Assembly: GCA_964428355.1 (NCBI GenBank)
Contig: CAYRYU010000004.1
Span: forward strand, 62,001 to 126,000
Direction of reading: 5' to 3'
DNA length: 64,000 bases
Source: CAYRYU01 sp964428355
GTDB lineage: Bacteria > Muiribacteriota > Ozemobacteria > Ozemobacterales > Ozemobacteraceae
Shown piece after piece: positions 42,853 to 51,174 of the stretch. The translations under genes were made by a program, and so were the position numbers. The notes below the pieces were generated by a model, which saw nothing but the letters and a program-made list of their open reading frames with translations, did no database searches and was not told the DNA's origin. Position 1 is the first letter of the stretch; each line of letters starts with the position of its first letter.

Positions 42853-44196
42853 ATGAAGGTCGTCATTTCCGGTGGCGGGGAACTCGGGCTTCTTTTCCTC
42901 AAAGAGCTTTCCGATGCCCACGATCTGTACGTCATCGAACCGAATCCCGGCATGGTGGAGCTTCTCGAGGAGTTCGACGCCCAGATCATCCAGGGAAATC
43001 CGACCGATCTCTCCATTCTCAAGTCAGCCCAGACTGGGGAGTCGGACTATTTCATTGCCTGCGCCCACTCCGACGAGGTGAACGTGATCGCCAGTCTTGC
43101 GGCAAAGCAGCTGGGAAAGGCCATCACCTTCTGTTTCGTCAACAAGGACCACTATTTCGAGACATTCCTGGGAGAGCTTGGTCAGCACCTAGTCATCGAT
43201 CACCTCATCTGGCCCGAGAAACTCCTCGTAGAGGACATAACCCGGATCATCAGCGTTCCGGAGGCAGTCGACGTGGAGGTCATCGAGAAGGACGTCCTGA
43301 AGCTTCTGGAGTTCCCCCTCAAATCCGAAGGCCCATACGCTGGAAAACTGGTTCGGGAGCTGAACCTGCCGCCGGGTGTCCTGATGGTCGCGGTCGTCCG
43401 TGGAAGGGAGGTTTCCATTCCCGGGGGGCAGACCAAGCTGGAGGCCGGAGACAAGGTCATCTTCATCGGAATCCAGAAAAGCATGCGCCAGATCGAAAGG
43501 CGGTTCGCCCCTTCACGGAAATCGCGCCAGGAGGTAACCATCGTCGGTGGTGGAATCGTGGGATTCATGCTTGCGAAGAGCCTCAAGGAGGTTGGGAATC
43601 TGGATATCAAGATCATCGAATCCTCCCTTCCGAAGTGCCAGTCGATTGCCGCCCAGCTTCCGGAGGATGTGCTGGTTCTAAACGGTGATGGAGCCGATAT
43701 AGAGTTCCTTCAGGCGAATCAGATTCCCGAAAGTGAATGTCTCGTGGCGATGACCGAAACCGACGAAAAGAACCTTCTCATCTCTCTCCTCGCCAAGCAG
43801 ATGAAGGTTTCCAAGGTCATCACCCGGGTCAAGAAGCCGCGAAATGCTGAACTGTTCGAGAAGGTCGGAATCGACGTTTCCCTCAGTTCGAGGTCAACTG
43901 CGGTAAAGAATGTCATCCAGAGGGTCAACAGCCAGGGGATCAACCTGATGACCGTTATCGAAGAGGGAAAGGCCGAAATCCTCGAAGTCGAGGTTCCAGG
44001 AGATTTCAAAGCGGCTCCCCTCATGGAACTGAAGCTTCCGGAGGGAGTGCTGATCGCGGCCATAAGGCGAAGTGCCCATACCATCGTTCCTCACGGAGGC
44101 GACCGGATAAAGCCTGGAGACCGTCTCCGGATCTTCGCCACTGCCGGAAAGGGGCCGGCGGTTCGGGCGTTCTTTTCCCCGGATGGGCCGGCGTGA
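42853..44196 (+). CDS. trkA: Trk potassium uptake regulator TrkA
   Basis: A 447-residue protein with two RCK_N/RCK_C repeats. The first half opens MKVVISGGGELGLLFLKEL with a dinucleotide-binding glycine motif and VIEPNPGMVELLEEF; the second repeats it as VTIVGGGIVGFMLAKSL with VLNGDGADIEFL. RCK_C parts include AGKLVRELNLPPGVLMVAVV and LMELKLPEGVLIAAI. It is the cytoplasmic NAD(H)-binding gating subunit of the Trk channel. The start is fixed by GGAGGACCGTCG before the ATG at 42853. The membrane partner trkH starts 30 bases downstream. Confidence 0.95.
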   Translation: MKVVISGGGELGLLFLKELSDAHDLYVIEPNPGMVELLEEFDAQIIQGNPTDLSILKSAQTGESDYFIACAHSDEVNVIASLAAKQLGKAITFCFVNKDHYFETFLGELGQHLVIDHLIWPEKLLVEDITRIISVPEAVDVEVIEKDVLKLLEFPLKSEGPYAGKLVRELNLPPGVLMVAVVRGREVSIPGGQTKLEAGDKVIFIGIQKSMRQIERRFAPSRKSRQEVTIVGGGIVGFMLAKSLKEVGNLDIKIIESSLPKCQSIAAQLPEDVLVLNGDGADIEFLQANQIPESECLVAMTETDEKNLLISLLAKQMKVSKVITRVKKPRNAELFEKVGIDVSLSSRSTAVKNVIQRVNSQGINLMTVIEEGKAEILEVEVPGDFKAAPLMELKLPEGVLIAAIRRSAHTIVPHGGDRIKPGDRLRIFATAGKGPAVRAFFSPDGPA

Positions 44197-44226
44197 CGTG
44201 ATTTCAGACGAAATGAAGGCGATACC

Positions 44227-45687
44227 ATGATCCGCGTGAGGCTGGTGGCGGCCGTTATCGGCTACATCATCCGTTCCTTCGGATGGGTGATGGCAGTTCC
44301 GGTTCTCATTGCGGTGATGTACGGGGAAACCTATTCGGCCGGTTGTCTGCTGTTCACCTCTGTTCTGGCCTTCACCACCGGGCATCTTGCGACACTCCAT
44401 CAGAAGGGAATGGATTTCGACGATCTGGAGCGGCTCGAGGGAATGGCCGTGGTCGCCTTCGGTTGGTTTTTCGTTTCAGTCTTCGGGGCGATCCCCTATC
44501 TGTTTTTTGGGCTCGGTTTTATCGATGCCCTCTTCGAATCGATGAGCGGGTTCACGACGACCGGGGCGACGATACTCACGGATTTTTCCCGGTTTTCCAT
44601 GTCCCTATTCTTCTTCCGCGGTTTCACGCATTTCATCGGAGGGATGGGAATTCTCGTCCTTTTCGTCGCGATCCTCCCCCATCTTGCAGTGGCGGGCCGT
44701 CAACTGTTTTTTGCTGAAACCTCCTCCGCTTCGAAGGAAAAGCTGACTCCCCACATCCGGGACACCGCGAGGCGCCTCTGGATCTGGTACACCTTTCTCA
44801 CCTTGCTGGAGGCCGTTCTCCTGTATGCATTCGGAATGCCGATCAATGATGCCCTGGCCAACTCCTTCGCAACCCTGGCGGCAGGTGGTTTCTCCCCGAA
44901 CGGGCAGAGCATCATGGGTTACCACAGCCCGGCCGCCGAGTGGATCATCATCTTCTTCATGTTCCTTGCTGGAGCGAACTTCACTCTACAGGTCAAGAGT
45001 CTCAACGGGAATTGGGGGGCACTGTTCCGGGATGTTGAGCTGCGGTTCTATCTCGTAATCATCCTGGTTTCCACCCTGACCCTCTTTCTTGTCCTTGCGT
45101 TTCAGCCAGGACACGGTTTCGACGTTCCCACACTCCGTTCATGCCTTTTCCAGAACCTCAGCATCCTTACGACAACGGGTTTCGCGAGCGAGGATTTCGA
45201 ATCGTGGAACACAAGGGCAAAGCTGGTCCTCTTCACCTTGTTCTTCATCGGCGGATGCTCCGGTTCGGCGGGTGGAGGAATCAAGGTTATAAGGGCATTG
45301 TTCCTGATCCGGTTTTTGATTCGGGGGATCTTCAAGGCGATCAACCTTCGGGCAGTCACACCCGTAAGGCTGGGCAACCAGGTTTTCGACGTTTCCGATG
45401 TCCAACCGGTCCTGGTTTTCATCCTCGTCTATTTTTCAACTTATGTTATGGGTGGATTCTGCCTGGCTTTCATCGAGAACGACTTCACCCTCGGTTTCGC
45501 CGGGGCGATCGCCACTTTGGGCAACATCGGTCCGGGATTCGGAAGCATAGGCCCCATGGGGAGTTTCGCCGGACTTCATGCGGTCTCGAAGATGATCTGT
45601 TTCGTTCTGATGTGGGCGGGACGGCTCGAAGTGATCACGCTCGTGGTGTTTCTCAGCCCCTCGGTCTGGCGGAACATCCGTTGGTGA
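44227..45687 (+). CDS. trkH: Trk potassium uptake channel TrkH
   Basis: A 486-residue polytopic membrane protein of normal TrkH length. The four pore motifs are visible: SGFTTTGATI, NSFATLAAGGFSPNG, LSILTTTGFASEDF and ATLGNIGPGFGSIGPMG, each supplying part of the selectivity filter. The stretch FFIGGCSGSAGGGIKVIR is also characteristic, as is FIGGMGILVL. It takes up K+ together with TrkA, the gene just upstream (30-base gap). Expression would be coupled to TrkA. A TerB-like gene follows after 100 bases and may or may not be in the same transcript. Confidence 0.95.
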   Translation: MIRVRLVAAVIGYIIRSFGWVMAVPVLIAVMYGETYSAGCLLFTSVLAFTTGHLATLHQKGMDFDDLERLEGMAVVAFGWFFVSVFGAIPYLFFGLGFIDALFESMSGFTTTGATILTDFSRFSMSLFFFRGFTHFIGGMGILVLFVAILPHLAVAGRQLFFAETSSASKEKLTPHIRDTARRLWIWYTFLTLLEAVLLYAFGMPINDALANSFATLAAGGFSPNGQSIMGYHSPAAEWIIIFFMFLAGANFTLQVKSLNGNWGALFRDVELRFYLVIILVSTLTLFLVLAFQPGHGFDVPTLRSCLFQNLSILTTTGFASEDFESWNTRAKLVLFTLFFIGGCSGSAGGGIKVIRALFLIRFLIRGIFKAINLRAVTPVRLGNQVFDVSDVQPVLVFILVYFSTYVMGGFCLAFIENDFTLGFAGAIATLGNIGPGFGSIGPMGSFAGLHAVSKMICFVLMWAGRLEVITLVVFLSPSVWRNIRW

Positions 45688-45787
45688 TTCCCCCCCCCGG
45701 ACCCTGGTTAAAAGCCAACCAATCGCGTAACTCCGGGGTGGGAAAATGCGCGCGGTTGCGGTAAAATGTGAAAAACGGGAGGAAATG

Positions 45788-46906
45788 ATGAGCGAGAATA
45801 TTGCCGAACCGGTGGTGGTTTCCCCAAATCCGACGGACCCCCAGGTCATCTTCACGAAGCTTTTCCTCAAAGCCCTCATTTCGACGGGGGCAAAATTCCC
45901 GATCGAAGCGCCATTCCGAAAGAACCTCCGTGAGATGTCCGACAACCTGGCTGAAACGATCAGGGCGAACCAGTCCGTCGTATCCAAGGTCGGAAAGGGG
46001 GGGACTGTAGCTGCGGTTTCGACCCTGGTCTACTGGCTTGGATTCTATGCGGGGCATTTATGGTTTCCCCCGGCAGGCTTGGCTTTCGCTCTGTTGGGTG
46101 CGGCGGGGATCACGACGGGGTACAAGATGATCTGCGAAGGTCGTCGCGACTTCGAGTTCATCTCCCTCTACTATTCCTGCCTCCTTCTCATGCAAGGGGC
46201 TGACAACGTGATCAGCGACCAGGAGAGGAAGGTGGTGGCGAGCTTCCTGGATTCCCTTTCCCTGAAAGAGAAACAGAGGGAAGCTTTGGCGAAGATTCAG
46301 ATCAGAAGCCTGGATGACATCTCCGTGCCCAACTGGCTCGATGCAGACCAGAAGCGAGCCCTTTTCATGGGCTGCTGGAGCCTCGTCTATTGTGACGGGG
46401 TCGCCGATGTCGAAACCCGGCTTTTTTCGGAAATGGCACGGAAGTTCGGCATCGATGAAAGCCTTGAAGCCGCGATCAAGAAAGAGGCGGAAGCCAACGT
46501 CGAAGCCATCGAGGAAAAGATCCTGAGAACCGGCGCAACAGTGATGGCTTTCGCCACGTCAGAACTGGTCGACCCGGAAGCTGTCATCGACCTCGTTTCA
46601 TCTCTCAGCATAAAGGTAGTGTCCCGCGAGACCACCCGTGAACGAATGAAAGCAGCCGCCCCCGCCGCCGGATCCCCCGCCGGCGCACCCAATCAAGAAG
46701 AAGAACCCGCGGCTCTGCCGACGATCCTGATGTCCTCATACGTGATGTCCCGGGGTCTTCTGAGGGGCAAGTCCGACGCCGGACCCGAACTCGATGCGAA
46801 GTTCCTCGAACACTGCCGGAAATCGGGAGCGGAAGCCCTTGGGAAGGAGTTCCCGGCATTCGCGGGAGAAGCCTTTTCCCTCTTTCGAAGGGGAATCACC
46901 GGCTGA
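45788..46906 (+). CDS. TerB-like domain membrane protein, paralogue 1
   Basis: A 372-residue protein; of two adjacent ATG codons the one at 45788 is five bases after GGAGG. Residues 1-70 are helical. Two hydrophobic hairpin segments follow (GTVAAVSTLVYWLGFYAG, about 71-89, and AGLAFALLGAAGITTGYK, about 95-112). Residues about 125-225 resemble the TerB fold, with two acidic sites GADNVISDQERKV and YCDGVADVETRLF. The tail is Ala/Pro-rich then helical. It is clearly paralogous to 48850-49959 along its length (shared KLFLKA/RLFVKS, GCWSLVYCDGVA, LSIKVVS/LSIKIVS). TerB-like domains are often tied to membrane stress or surface signalling; the function here is unknown. Confidence 0.72.
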   Translation: MSENIAEPVVVSPNPTDPQVIFTKLFLKALISTGAKFPIEAPFRKNLREMSDNLAETIRANQSVVSKVGKGGTVAAVSTLVYWLGFYAGHLWFPPAGLAFALLGAAGITTGYKMICEGRRDFEFISLYYSCLLLMQGADNVISDQERKVVASFLDSLSLKEKQREALAKIQIRSLDDISVPNWLDADQKRALFMGCWSLVYCDGVADVETRLFSEMARKFGIDESLEAAIKKEAEANVEAIEEKILRTGATVMAFATSELVDPEAVIDLVSSLSIKVVSRETTRERMKAAAPAAGSPAGAPNQEEEPAALPTILMSSYVMSRGLLRGKSDAGPELDAKFLEHCRKSGAEALGKEFPAFAGEAFSLFRRGITG

Positions 46907-46964
46907 GGAGCAACTCCCCGAAGAGTCACCGGGGCGGAGTAGGTTCAAGCATCCCGAGCCGTGT

Positions 46965-46980
46965 GTGACGGTTATGTCAC
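46965..46980. promoter_or_regulatory. Inverted repeat, possible activator site for the sigma-54 promoter
   Basis: GTGAC-N6-GTCAC (46965-46980) is centred about 109 bases before the predicted start of the sigma-54 promoter at 47054-47069, where enhancer-binding proteins usually sit. A further half site TGTGAC lies at 46987-46992. Confidence 0.4.
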
Positions 46981-47053
46981 GCATGCTGTGACCGGTTTGG
47001 CGGCTTCTGGGGTGATACTGCGGCAAAAGGCGAACTGATCGGGTTTTCCGGCC

Positions 47054-47069
47054 TGGCACGGAACTTGTT
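47054..47069 (+). promoter_or_regulatory. Sigma-54 promoter of the polytopic membrane protein gene
   Basis: TGGCACGGAACTTGTT agrees with the -24/-12 consensus TGGCACG-N4-TTGCW except for T in place of C at -12, and the GG and G-T elements have the required spacing. Start would be near 47081, 33 bases before the ATG at 47114. Confidence 0.55.
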
Positions 47070-47113
47070 ATGTCTTGTCGTACCTTTAAAAAAAGAGGCG
47101 GAGGGCGACGAAA

Positions 47114-48703
47114 ATGATTATAGAGAAAGGGAGCTCCGAACCCAGGAACGAGGAAACCATGACCGCGAACTCGAAGCCGAATTCCGAGAAATCTTCGGGC
47201 TCGGGTATTTCACGCCGCAACGGCTCTGCAAAAGACGGCCGAAGCGAATCCGCGGAAAACGGGGAATCGACCGGTAAGAAAGTGGACTCCCAGGAAGTCG
47301 ATCTCGAATTCCAGGAAGCCCTCAAGAAAGTGGCTTCGGATTCCGGGGAAGGGGCGGAAAAGGTCACCGGATCGCGACCCGAACCCCTCCTGAGAACCGG
47401 AAAGAAGAAGGTTGCTGGGCGCGGTGATGGCGAGATGATGAAAATACCCGTGATCCCACCCCGGGATCCGGAAAACCCCGGTTCCGATGGGGATGGCCCG
47501 AACTGGACCGAGTGGATAATCGACTCCAACCCCATGTATCTCATCAGCGTCCTGATGATGATGTATGGCCTGATGTTGGTCAGTCGGGAAGCCCTCGAGA
47601 ACAACATCGGGGTCGGAACGGTCACACTCTTCTTCGGGATCCAGAACGTGTATGAGATCGTTCTTGTTGCCATGGGAATCTTCCTGCTCAAGACCCAGAC
47701 CAATCTTCGTCATGGAAAGATGCTGCTCTTCTTCATCATGGCTTTCATGGCCGACCTGACGGGGTACATGGTCCGGATCTCGGCGATGGATGCCACCTGG
47801 GGAAAAACGGTCGCTCTTTCCTATCTCGTTCTCGGGGCTTTCAAGATCATTGCCGTGGTCCAGTATCTCAAGATCACCCCCCGCTGGGAACGGCTCGTCT
47901 ACCCGATTTCGGCTTTCGCCATCATCTATTTCGCTCCCCAATATCTGTACCATGTCATGGATTCGGTGGGCAAGGGAAGCGCGGTCGCCGGCCAGCCTGC
48001 CTCGTTCTTCTCCGGCCATACCGAGGTCTACATGATCTGGCTTTTCGCCGCCTTCATCCAGATTCCCACCATCGTCGGCACCTGGAAGAACAACGACCTC
48101 GAAGAGGACGTGTACAACCCGTGCTTCGGCAACGAACGGCATTTCTATTGGGGGATCCTCCTGTTCCCCTTCATCGTCCTTCCCTACCAGCTGTTCAAGA
48201 ACGTTCTTGCCGATGCCGCTTCCGCGAACTCCGCCCTGGCCAACATGAACTTCGTTTTGATTCCCTATGCCCTGTTCGGGATCTTTTTCACCCAGGCTTT
48301 CTTCCGGAAGTACATCGAAAGGGAAATCTCCCTCAACCTGTATGATTTCTGCATGTTGATGCTCGCCTTCCTTTTCTCCCTGGGAACCGACCAGAGCACC
48401 GAAGTGGTCGCCCCCCTCGCTTTCGTTAACAAGCTCCTGGTCGTCTGCGGACATGCGGCGGTCGCCGTCAGTCGCAAGAATGCCCTGTCCGCAGGGTTCC
48501 TCGCCTCCGTTGCCCTCTACTACTGCTTCGGCATGATCAAATACGGCGCGGGCCGGGCCTACGACTACGCCTCCCAGCTTTCCCGCGTCGCGTGGGCCGG
48601 TATCCTCATGGTCGGTTCCTTCGCGTTCCTCGGCCTCGGATTCTTCCTCAGCCTCAAGAGTCGCCCCCGGAGGGTCTTGACCCCCGGCACCGAAAACGCC
48701 TGA
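47114..48703 (+). CDS. Polytopic membrane protein with a disordered cytoplasmic N-terminus
   Basis: A 529-residue protein. The ATG at 47114 has GGAGGGCGACGAAA before it; an internal ATG at 47159 also has a GAGGAA site. Residues 1-125 are polar and low-complexity (Ser, Glu, Lys and Gly). From WTEWIIDSNPMYLISVLMM onward there are about ten to twelve membrane helices to the end, with loops such as GNERHFYWGILLFP. I do not recognise an enzymatic or transport motif; the opening DSNPMYL followed by a helix is reminiscent of uncharacterised membrane proteins in other diderm phyla. It lies between the two TerB-like paralogues and has a sigma-54-type promoter upstream and a terminator downstream. Confidence 0.75.
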   Translation: MIIEKGSSEPRNEETMTANSKPNSEKSSGSGISRRNGSAKDGRSESAENGESTGKKVDSQEVDLEFQEALKKVASDSGEGAEKVTGSRPEPLLRTGKKKVAGRGDGEMMKIPVIPPRDPENPGSDGDGPNWTEWIIDSNPMYLISVLMMMYGLMLVSREALENNIGVGTVTLFFGIQNVYEIVLVAMGIFLLKTQTNLRHGKMLLFFIMAFMADLTGYMVRISAMDATWGKTVALSYLVLGAFKIIAVVQYLKITPRWERLVYPISAFAIIYFAPQYLYHVMDSVGKGSAVAGQPASFFSGHTEVYMIWLFAAFIQIPTIVGTWKNNDLEEDVYNPCFGNERHFYWGILLFPFIVLPYQLFKNVLADAASANSALANMNFVLIPYALFGIFFTQAFFRKYIEREISLNLYDFCMLMLAFLFSLGTDQSTEVVAPLAFVNKLLVVCGHAAVAVSRKNALSAGFLASVALYYCFGMIKYGAGRAYDYASQLSRVAWAGILMVGSFAFLGLGFFLSLKSRPRRVLTPGTENA

Positions 48704-48753
48704 CAAAGAAGCTTTTCGACGGTCCTCCGCCCTCCGGAAGTTTGTCCCATCCC

Positions 48754-48779
48754 ACCCCCCTCGCCGGGGGTTTTTTTTT
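48754..48779 (+). terminator. Rho-independent terminator
   Basis: ACCCCC (48754-48759) pairs with GGGGGT (48766-48771) and the stem runs into nine T residues. It ends the transcript of the polytopic membrane protein. Confidence 0.75.
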
Positions 48780-48792
48780 GCCCGTACTTCGG

Positions 48793-48821
48793 TTCACAAA
48801 ACCACCCCTCTCGGGTAGAAT
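48793..48821 (+). promoter_or_regulatory. Sigma-70 promoter of TerB-like paralogue 2
   Basis: TTCACA (48793-48798) and TAGAAT (48816-48821) are 17 bases apart, five of six matches each. Start would be near 48828, 22 bases before the ATG at 48850. Confidence 0.65.
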
Positions 48822-48849
48822 GTCGGAAACCATTTGGGAGGGTACAGGG

Positions 48850-49959
48850 ATGACCGATCAACTTGCGGACCCAGTCGGACGTGAAGCCACCATGGATTTC
48901 AGTCCCCAGGTTCTCTGGACACGGCTTTTCGTGAAATCCGTCATTTCCACCAAGACCGGTTTCTTCATATCGAAGGAGTTCAAAAGTGACCTCCTTGGAT
49001 TGATGAAGAACCTGATGGCCTCGATCAAGGCACACCACTCGCAGATTTCGGGAGTTGCCAAGGGGGGAACCATCGCGGCCGGGTTCACCCTGCTTTACTG
49101 GCTTGGATGCTACGCGGGATTGACGTTTTTTCCTCCCATCGGCTTCGCCGTAGCGGTTCTGGGGGCAGCGGGGGTGACTTCAGGTTACAAGCTCATCTGT
49201 GACAGCCAGAGGAACTACGAGTTCATCAAGGTCTACTACTCGTGCCTTCTTCTTCTGGAGGCAGCGGACAACGTTTTCTCCGACCAGGAAAAGAAGATGA
49301 TGGGGGAGTTCGTTGCTTCCCTCCCGCTGAACGATCGGGAGCGCAGCGACCTTCTCGCCACGAAGATACCGAAGCTCGAGGAGTTGCAGATTCCGAACTG
49401 GCTGTCCGAGGAGCAGAAGAGAACCATCCTTCTGGGATGCTGGAGCCTGGTATATTGCGACGGTGTTGCCCCAGTCGAAACGGATCTTTTTGGAAGGTTG
49501 GGGGGAAAGTTCGGCTTCGATCCACGTGAGATCGAGGAGATCAAGAGCGATGCCCAACGCTCGATCGAGTCACTCGAGCAGGCGATGGTTGACGCTGGCG
49601 CGGTCGCATGCAAGCTGATGCCCAAGGAGAACAAAGCGATCGAGAACAGGATCATCGAGCTGCTCACCTCGCTGAGCATCAAGATCGTTTCCCCCGGGGA
49701 AATCGAGGAGAGGTTCCGTGCGAAGTTGAAAAGCGAAGGGCTGTTCAAGGAACTCGAGAAAGACCCCCCGGCTTTCGAAACCGTTCTCGCGGGGGCCTAC
49801 ATCATGGGGAAAGGCCTTTTCGGAGGGGAGGATTTCTTCGCCAGCTCCTTCACCATCCACTTTGTCGAAACTGCCGACCGGATCGGCCGACAACGCGAGG
49901 GGCGCGAGTTCCTCAAGACGGTGGACGAAATCCACGGGGAGTTCCAGGCTCTCGGATGA
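48850..49959 (+). CDS. TerB-like domain membrane protein, paralogue 2
   Basis: A 369-residue paralogue of the gene at 45788. The ATG at 48850 follows a GGGAGGG site. Two hydrophobic segments (GTIAAGFTLLYWLGCYAG and IGFAVAVLGAAGVTSGYK) precede a TerB-like helical region with EAADNVFSDQEKKMMGEF and VYCDGVAPVETDLF. Conservation between the two copies is highest in the membrane hairpin and around SCLLL and GCWSLVYCDGVA, lower in the last third. Here the C-terminus lacks the Ala/Pro-rich linker of copy 1. The stop overlaps the class V aminotransferase start (ATGA). It has a separate sigma-70 promoter, so its control differs from that of the membrane protein before it. Confidence 0.72.
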   Translation: MTDQLADPVGREATMDFSPQVLWTRLFVKSVISTKTGFFISKEFKSDLLGLMKNLMASIKAHHSQISGVAKGGTIAAGFTLLYWLGCYAGLTFFPPIGFAVAVLGAAGVTSGYKLICDSQRNYEFIKVYYSCLLLLEAADNVFSDQEKKMMGEFVASLPLNDRERSDLLATKIPKLEELQIPNWLSEEQKRTILLGCWSLVYCDGVAPVETDLFGRLGGKFGFDPREIEEIKSDAQRSIESLEQAMVDAGAVACKLMPKENKAIENRIIELLTSLSIKIVSPGEIEERFRAKLKSEGLFKELEKDPPAFETVLAGAYIMGKGLFGGEDFFASSFTIHFVETADRIGRQREGREFLKTVDEIHGEFQALG

Positions 49960-51149
49960 GGCGAAACTCGTTCAGGAGCCGCTGGGGGTTCGACCCGGAA
50001 ATCGATTTCCTCAACCACGGCTCCTTCGGCGCCTGCCCCATGGATGTCCTTGCCTTTCAGCAGGCCTTGCGCCACGAGATGGAACGCGAACCGATCGTCT
50101 TTTTGTGGCGTTGTCACGAAGGGCTGCTCGAGGAGGCCAGACTGCGTCTCGGCAAGTTCCTCCGCTGTCGGCCCCGCGACATCGCGTTCGTTCCAAACGC
50201 CACCACCGGGGTCAACACTGTTCTGGCCTCATTTCCGCTCCAACCGGGCGATGAGATCCTCGTTACCGACCACGGATACAAGGCCTGCAACAATGCCGCG
50301 GAACGGTGGGCGGGGGAACGGGGGGCCAAGGTCGTGACCGCCCGGGTTCCTTTTCCGATCGAGGGTCCCGGGGAGGTTCTCGAAGCCCTGCTTTCGAAGG
50401 TGTCCCGAAAGACCAGGCTTGCCGTGGTGGACCACGTCTCCAGCCCGACTGCCCTCGTCTTCCCGATCCGGAAGATTGTCGGGGAGCTTTCCCGGCGGGG
50501 CGTAGAGACCTTGGTGGACGGCGCGCACGGCCCCGGGATGCTTCCCCTCGACCTGAAGTCCATTGGAGCAGCATTCTACACGGGAAACCTGCACAAATGG
50601 GTCTGCGCCCCAAAGGGGGCAGGGTTCCTTCACATCCGCGAAGACTGGCAGGCAAGAATCCAACCTCTCGTAACCAGCCATGGGCTTTCTTCCACCCGGA
50701 CGGATCGTTCGCGGTTCCTGCTCCAGTTCGACTGGACCGGGACGGATGATCCCACTCCGTTTCTTTCCTTTCCCTCCGCCCTGGCGTTCCTGGAAGGGCT
50801 TTTCCCAGGAGGGTTTTCCGGATTGTACAAGGCGAACCGCGCGCTCGCGATCGAGGCCAGGGAACTCCTGTGCCGTCAACTGGGGATCGCCCCTCCCTGC
50901 CCCAGAAGCATGCTTGGAAGCATGGCTGCAATTCCGCTTCCCGACGGGCCAGTCACCGAGACGCCAGTTGCACCTTTGTTCCTCGACCGGCTTCACGAAA
51001 GGTTGTTCTCGAAATGCCGGATCGAGGTTCCCGTTTCGAACTGGCCGGCCTATCCAAGACGGGTGTTGCGCATTTCCGCCCAGGCGTACAACGACATTTC
51101 CCAGTTCGACAGGCTGGGAAACGCGATTTCCTTCGAACTGGGCCTCTGA
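49956..51149 (+). CDS. Class V PLP aminotransferase (isopenicillin N epimerase-like)
   Basis: A 397-residue fold-type I enzyme. It opens FDPEIDFLNHGSFGACP, typical of CefD/isopenicillin-N-epimerase-like and cysteine-desulfurase-like proteins. PLP-site motifs are FVPNATTGVNTVL, VVDHVSSPTALVFP, TLVDGAHGPGMLPLDL and the lysine in TGNLHKWVCAPKGAGFL. A role in NifS-type sulfur transfer is unlikely as no desulfurase cysteine loop is seen. The ATG at 49956 overlaps the stop of TerB-like paralogue 2 as ATGA, so it is co-translated with it. Epimerase, kynureninase-like lyase or aminotransferase activity all remain possible. Confidence 0.85.
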   Translation: MRRNSFRSRWGFDPEIDFLNHGSFGACPMDVLAFQQALRHEMEREPIVFLWRCHEGLLEEARLRLGKFLRCRPRDIAFVPNATTGVNTVLASFPLQPGDEILVTDHGYKACNNAAERWAGERGAKVVTARVPFPIEGPGEVLEALLSKVSRKTRLAVVDHVSSPTALVFPIRKIVGELSRRGVETLVDGAHGPGMLPLDLKSIGAAFYTGNLHKWVCAPKGAGFLHIREDWQARIQPLVTSHGLSSTRTDRSRFLLQFDWTGTDDPTPFLSFPSALAFLEGLFPGGFSGLYKANRALAIEARELLCRQLGIAPPCPRSMLGSMAAIPLPDGPVTETPVAPLFLDRLHERLFSKCRIEVPVSNWPAYPRRVLRISAQAYNDISQFDRLGNAISFELGL

Positions 51150-51174
51150 CAGCGGTTGAGCCTTTCCCGCCCCT

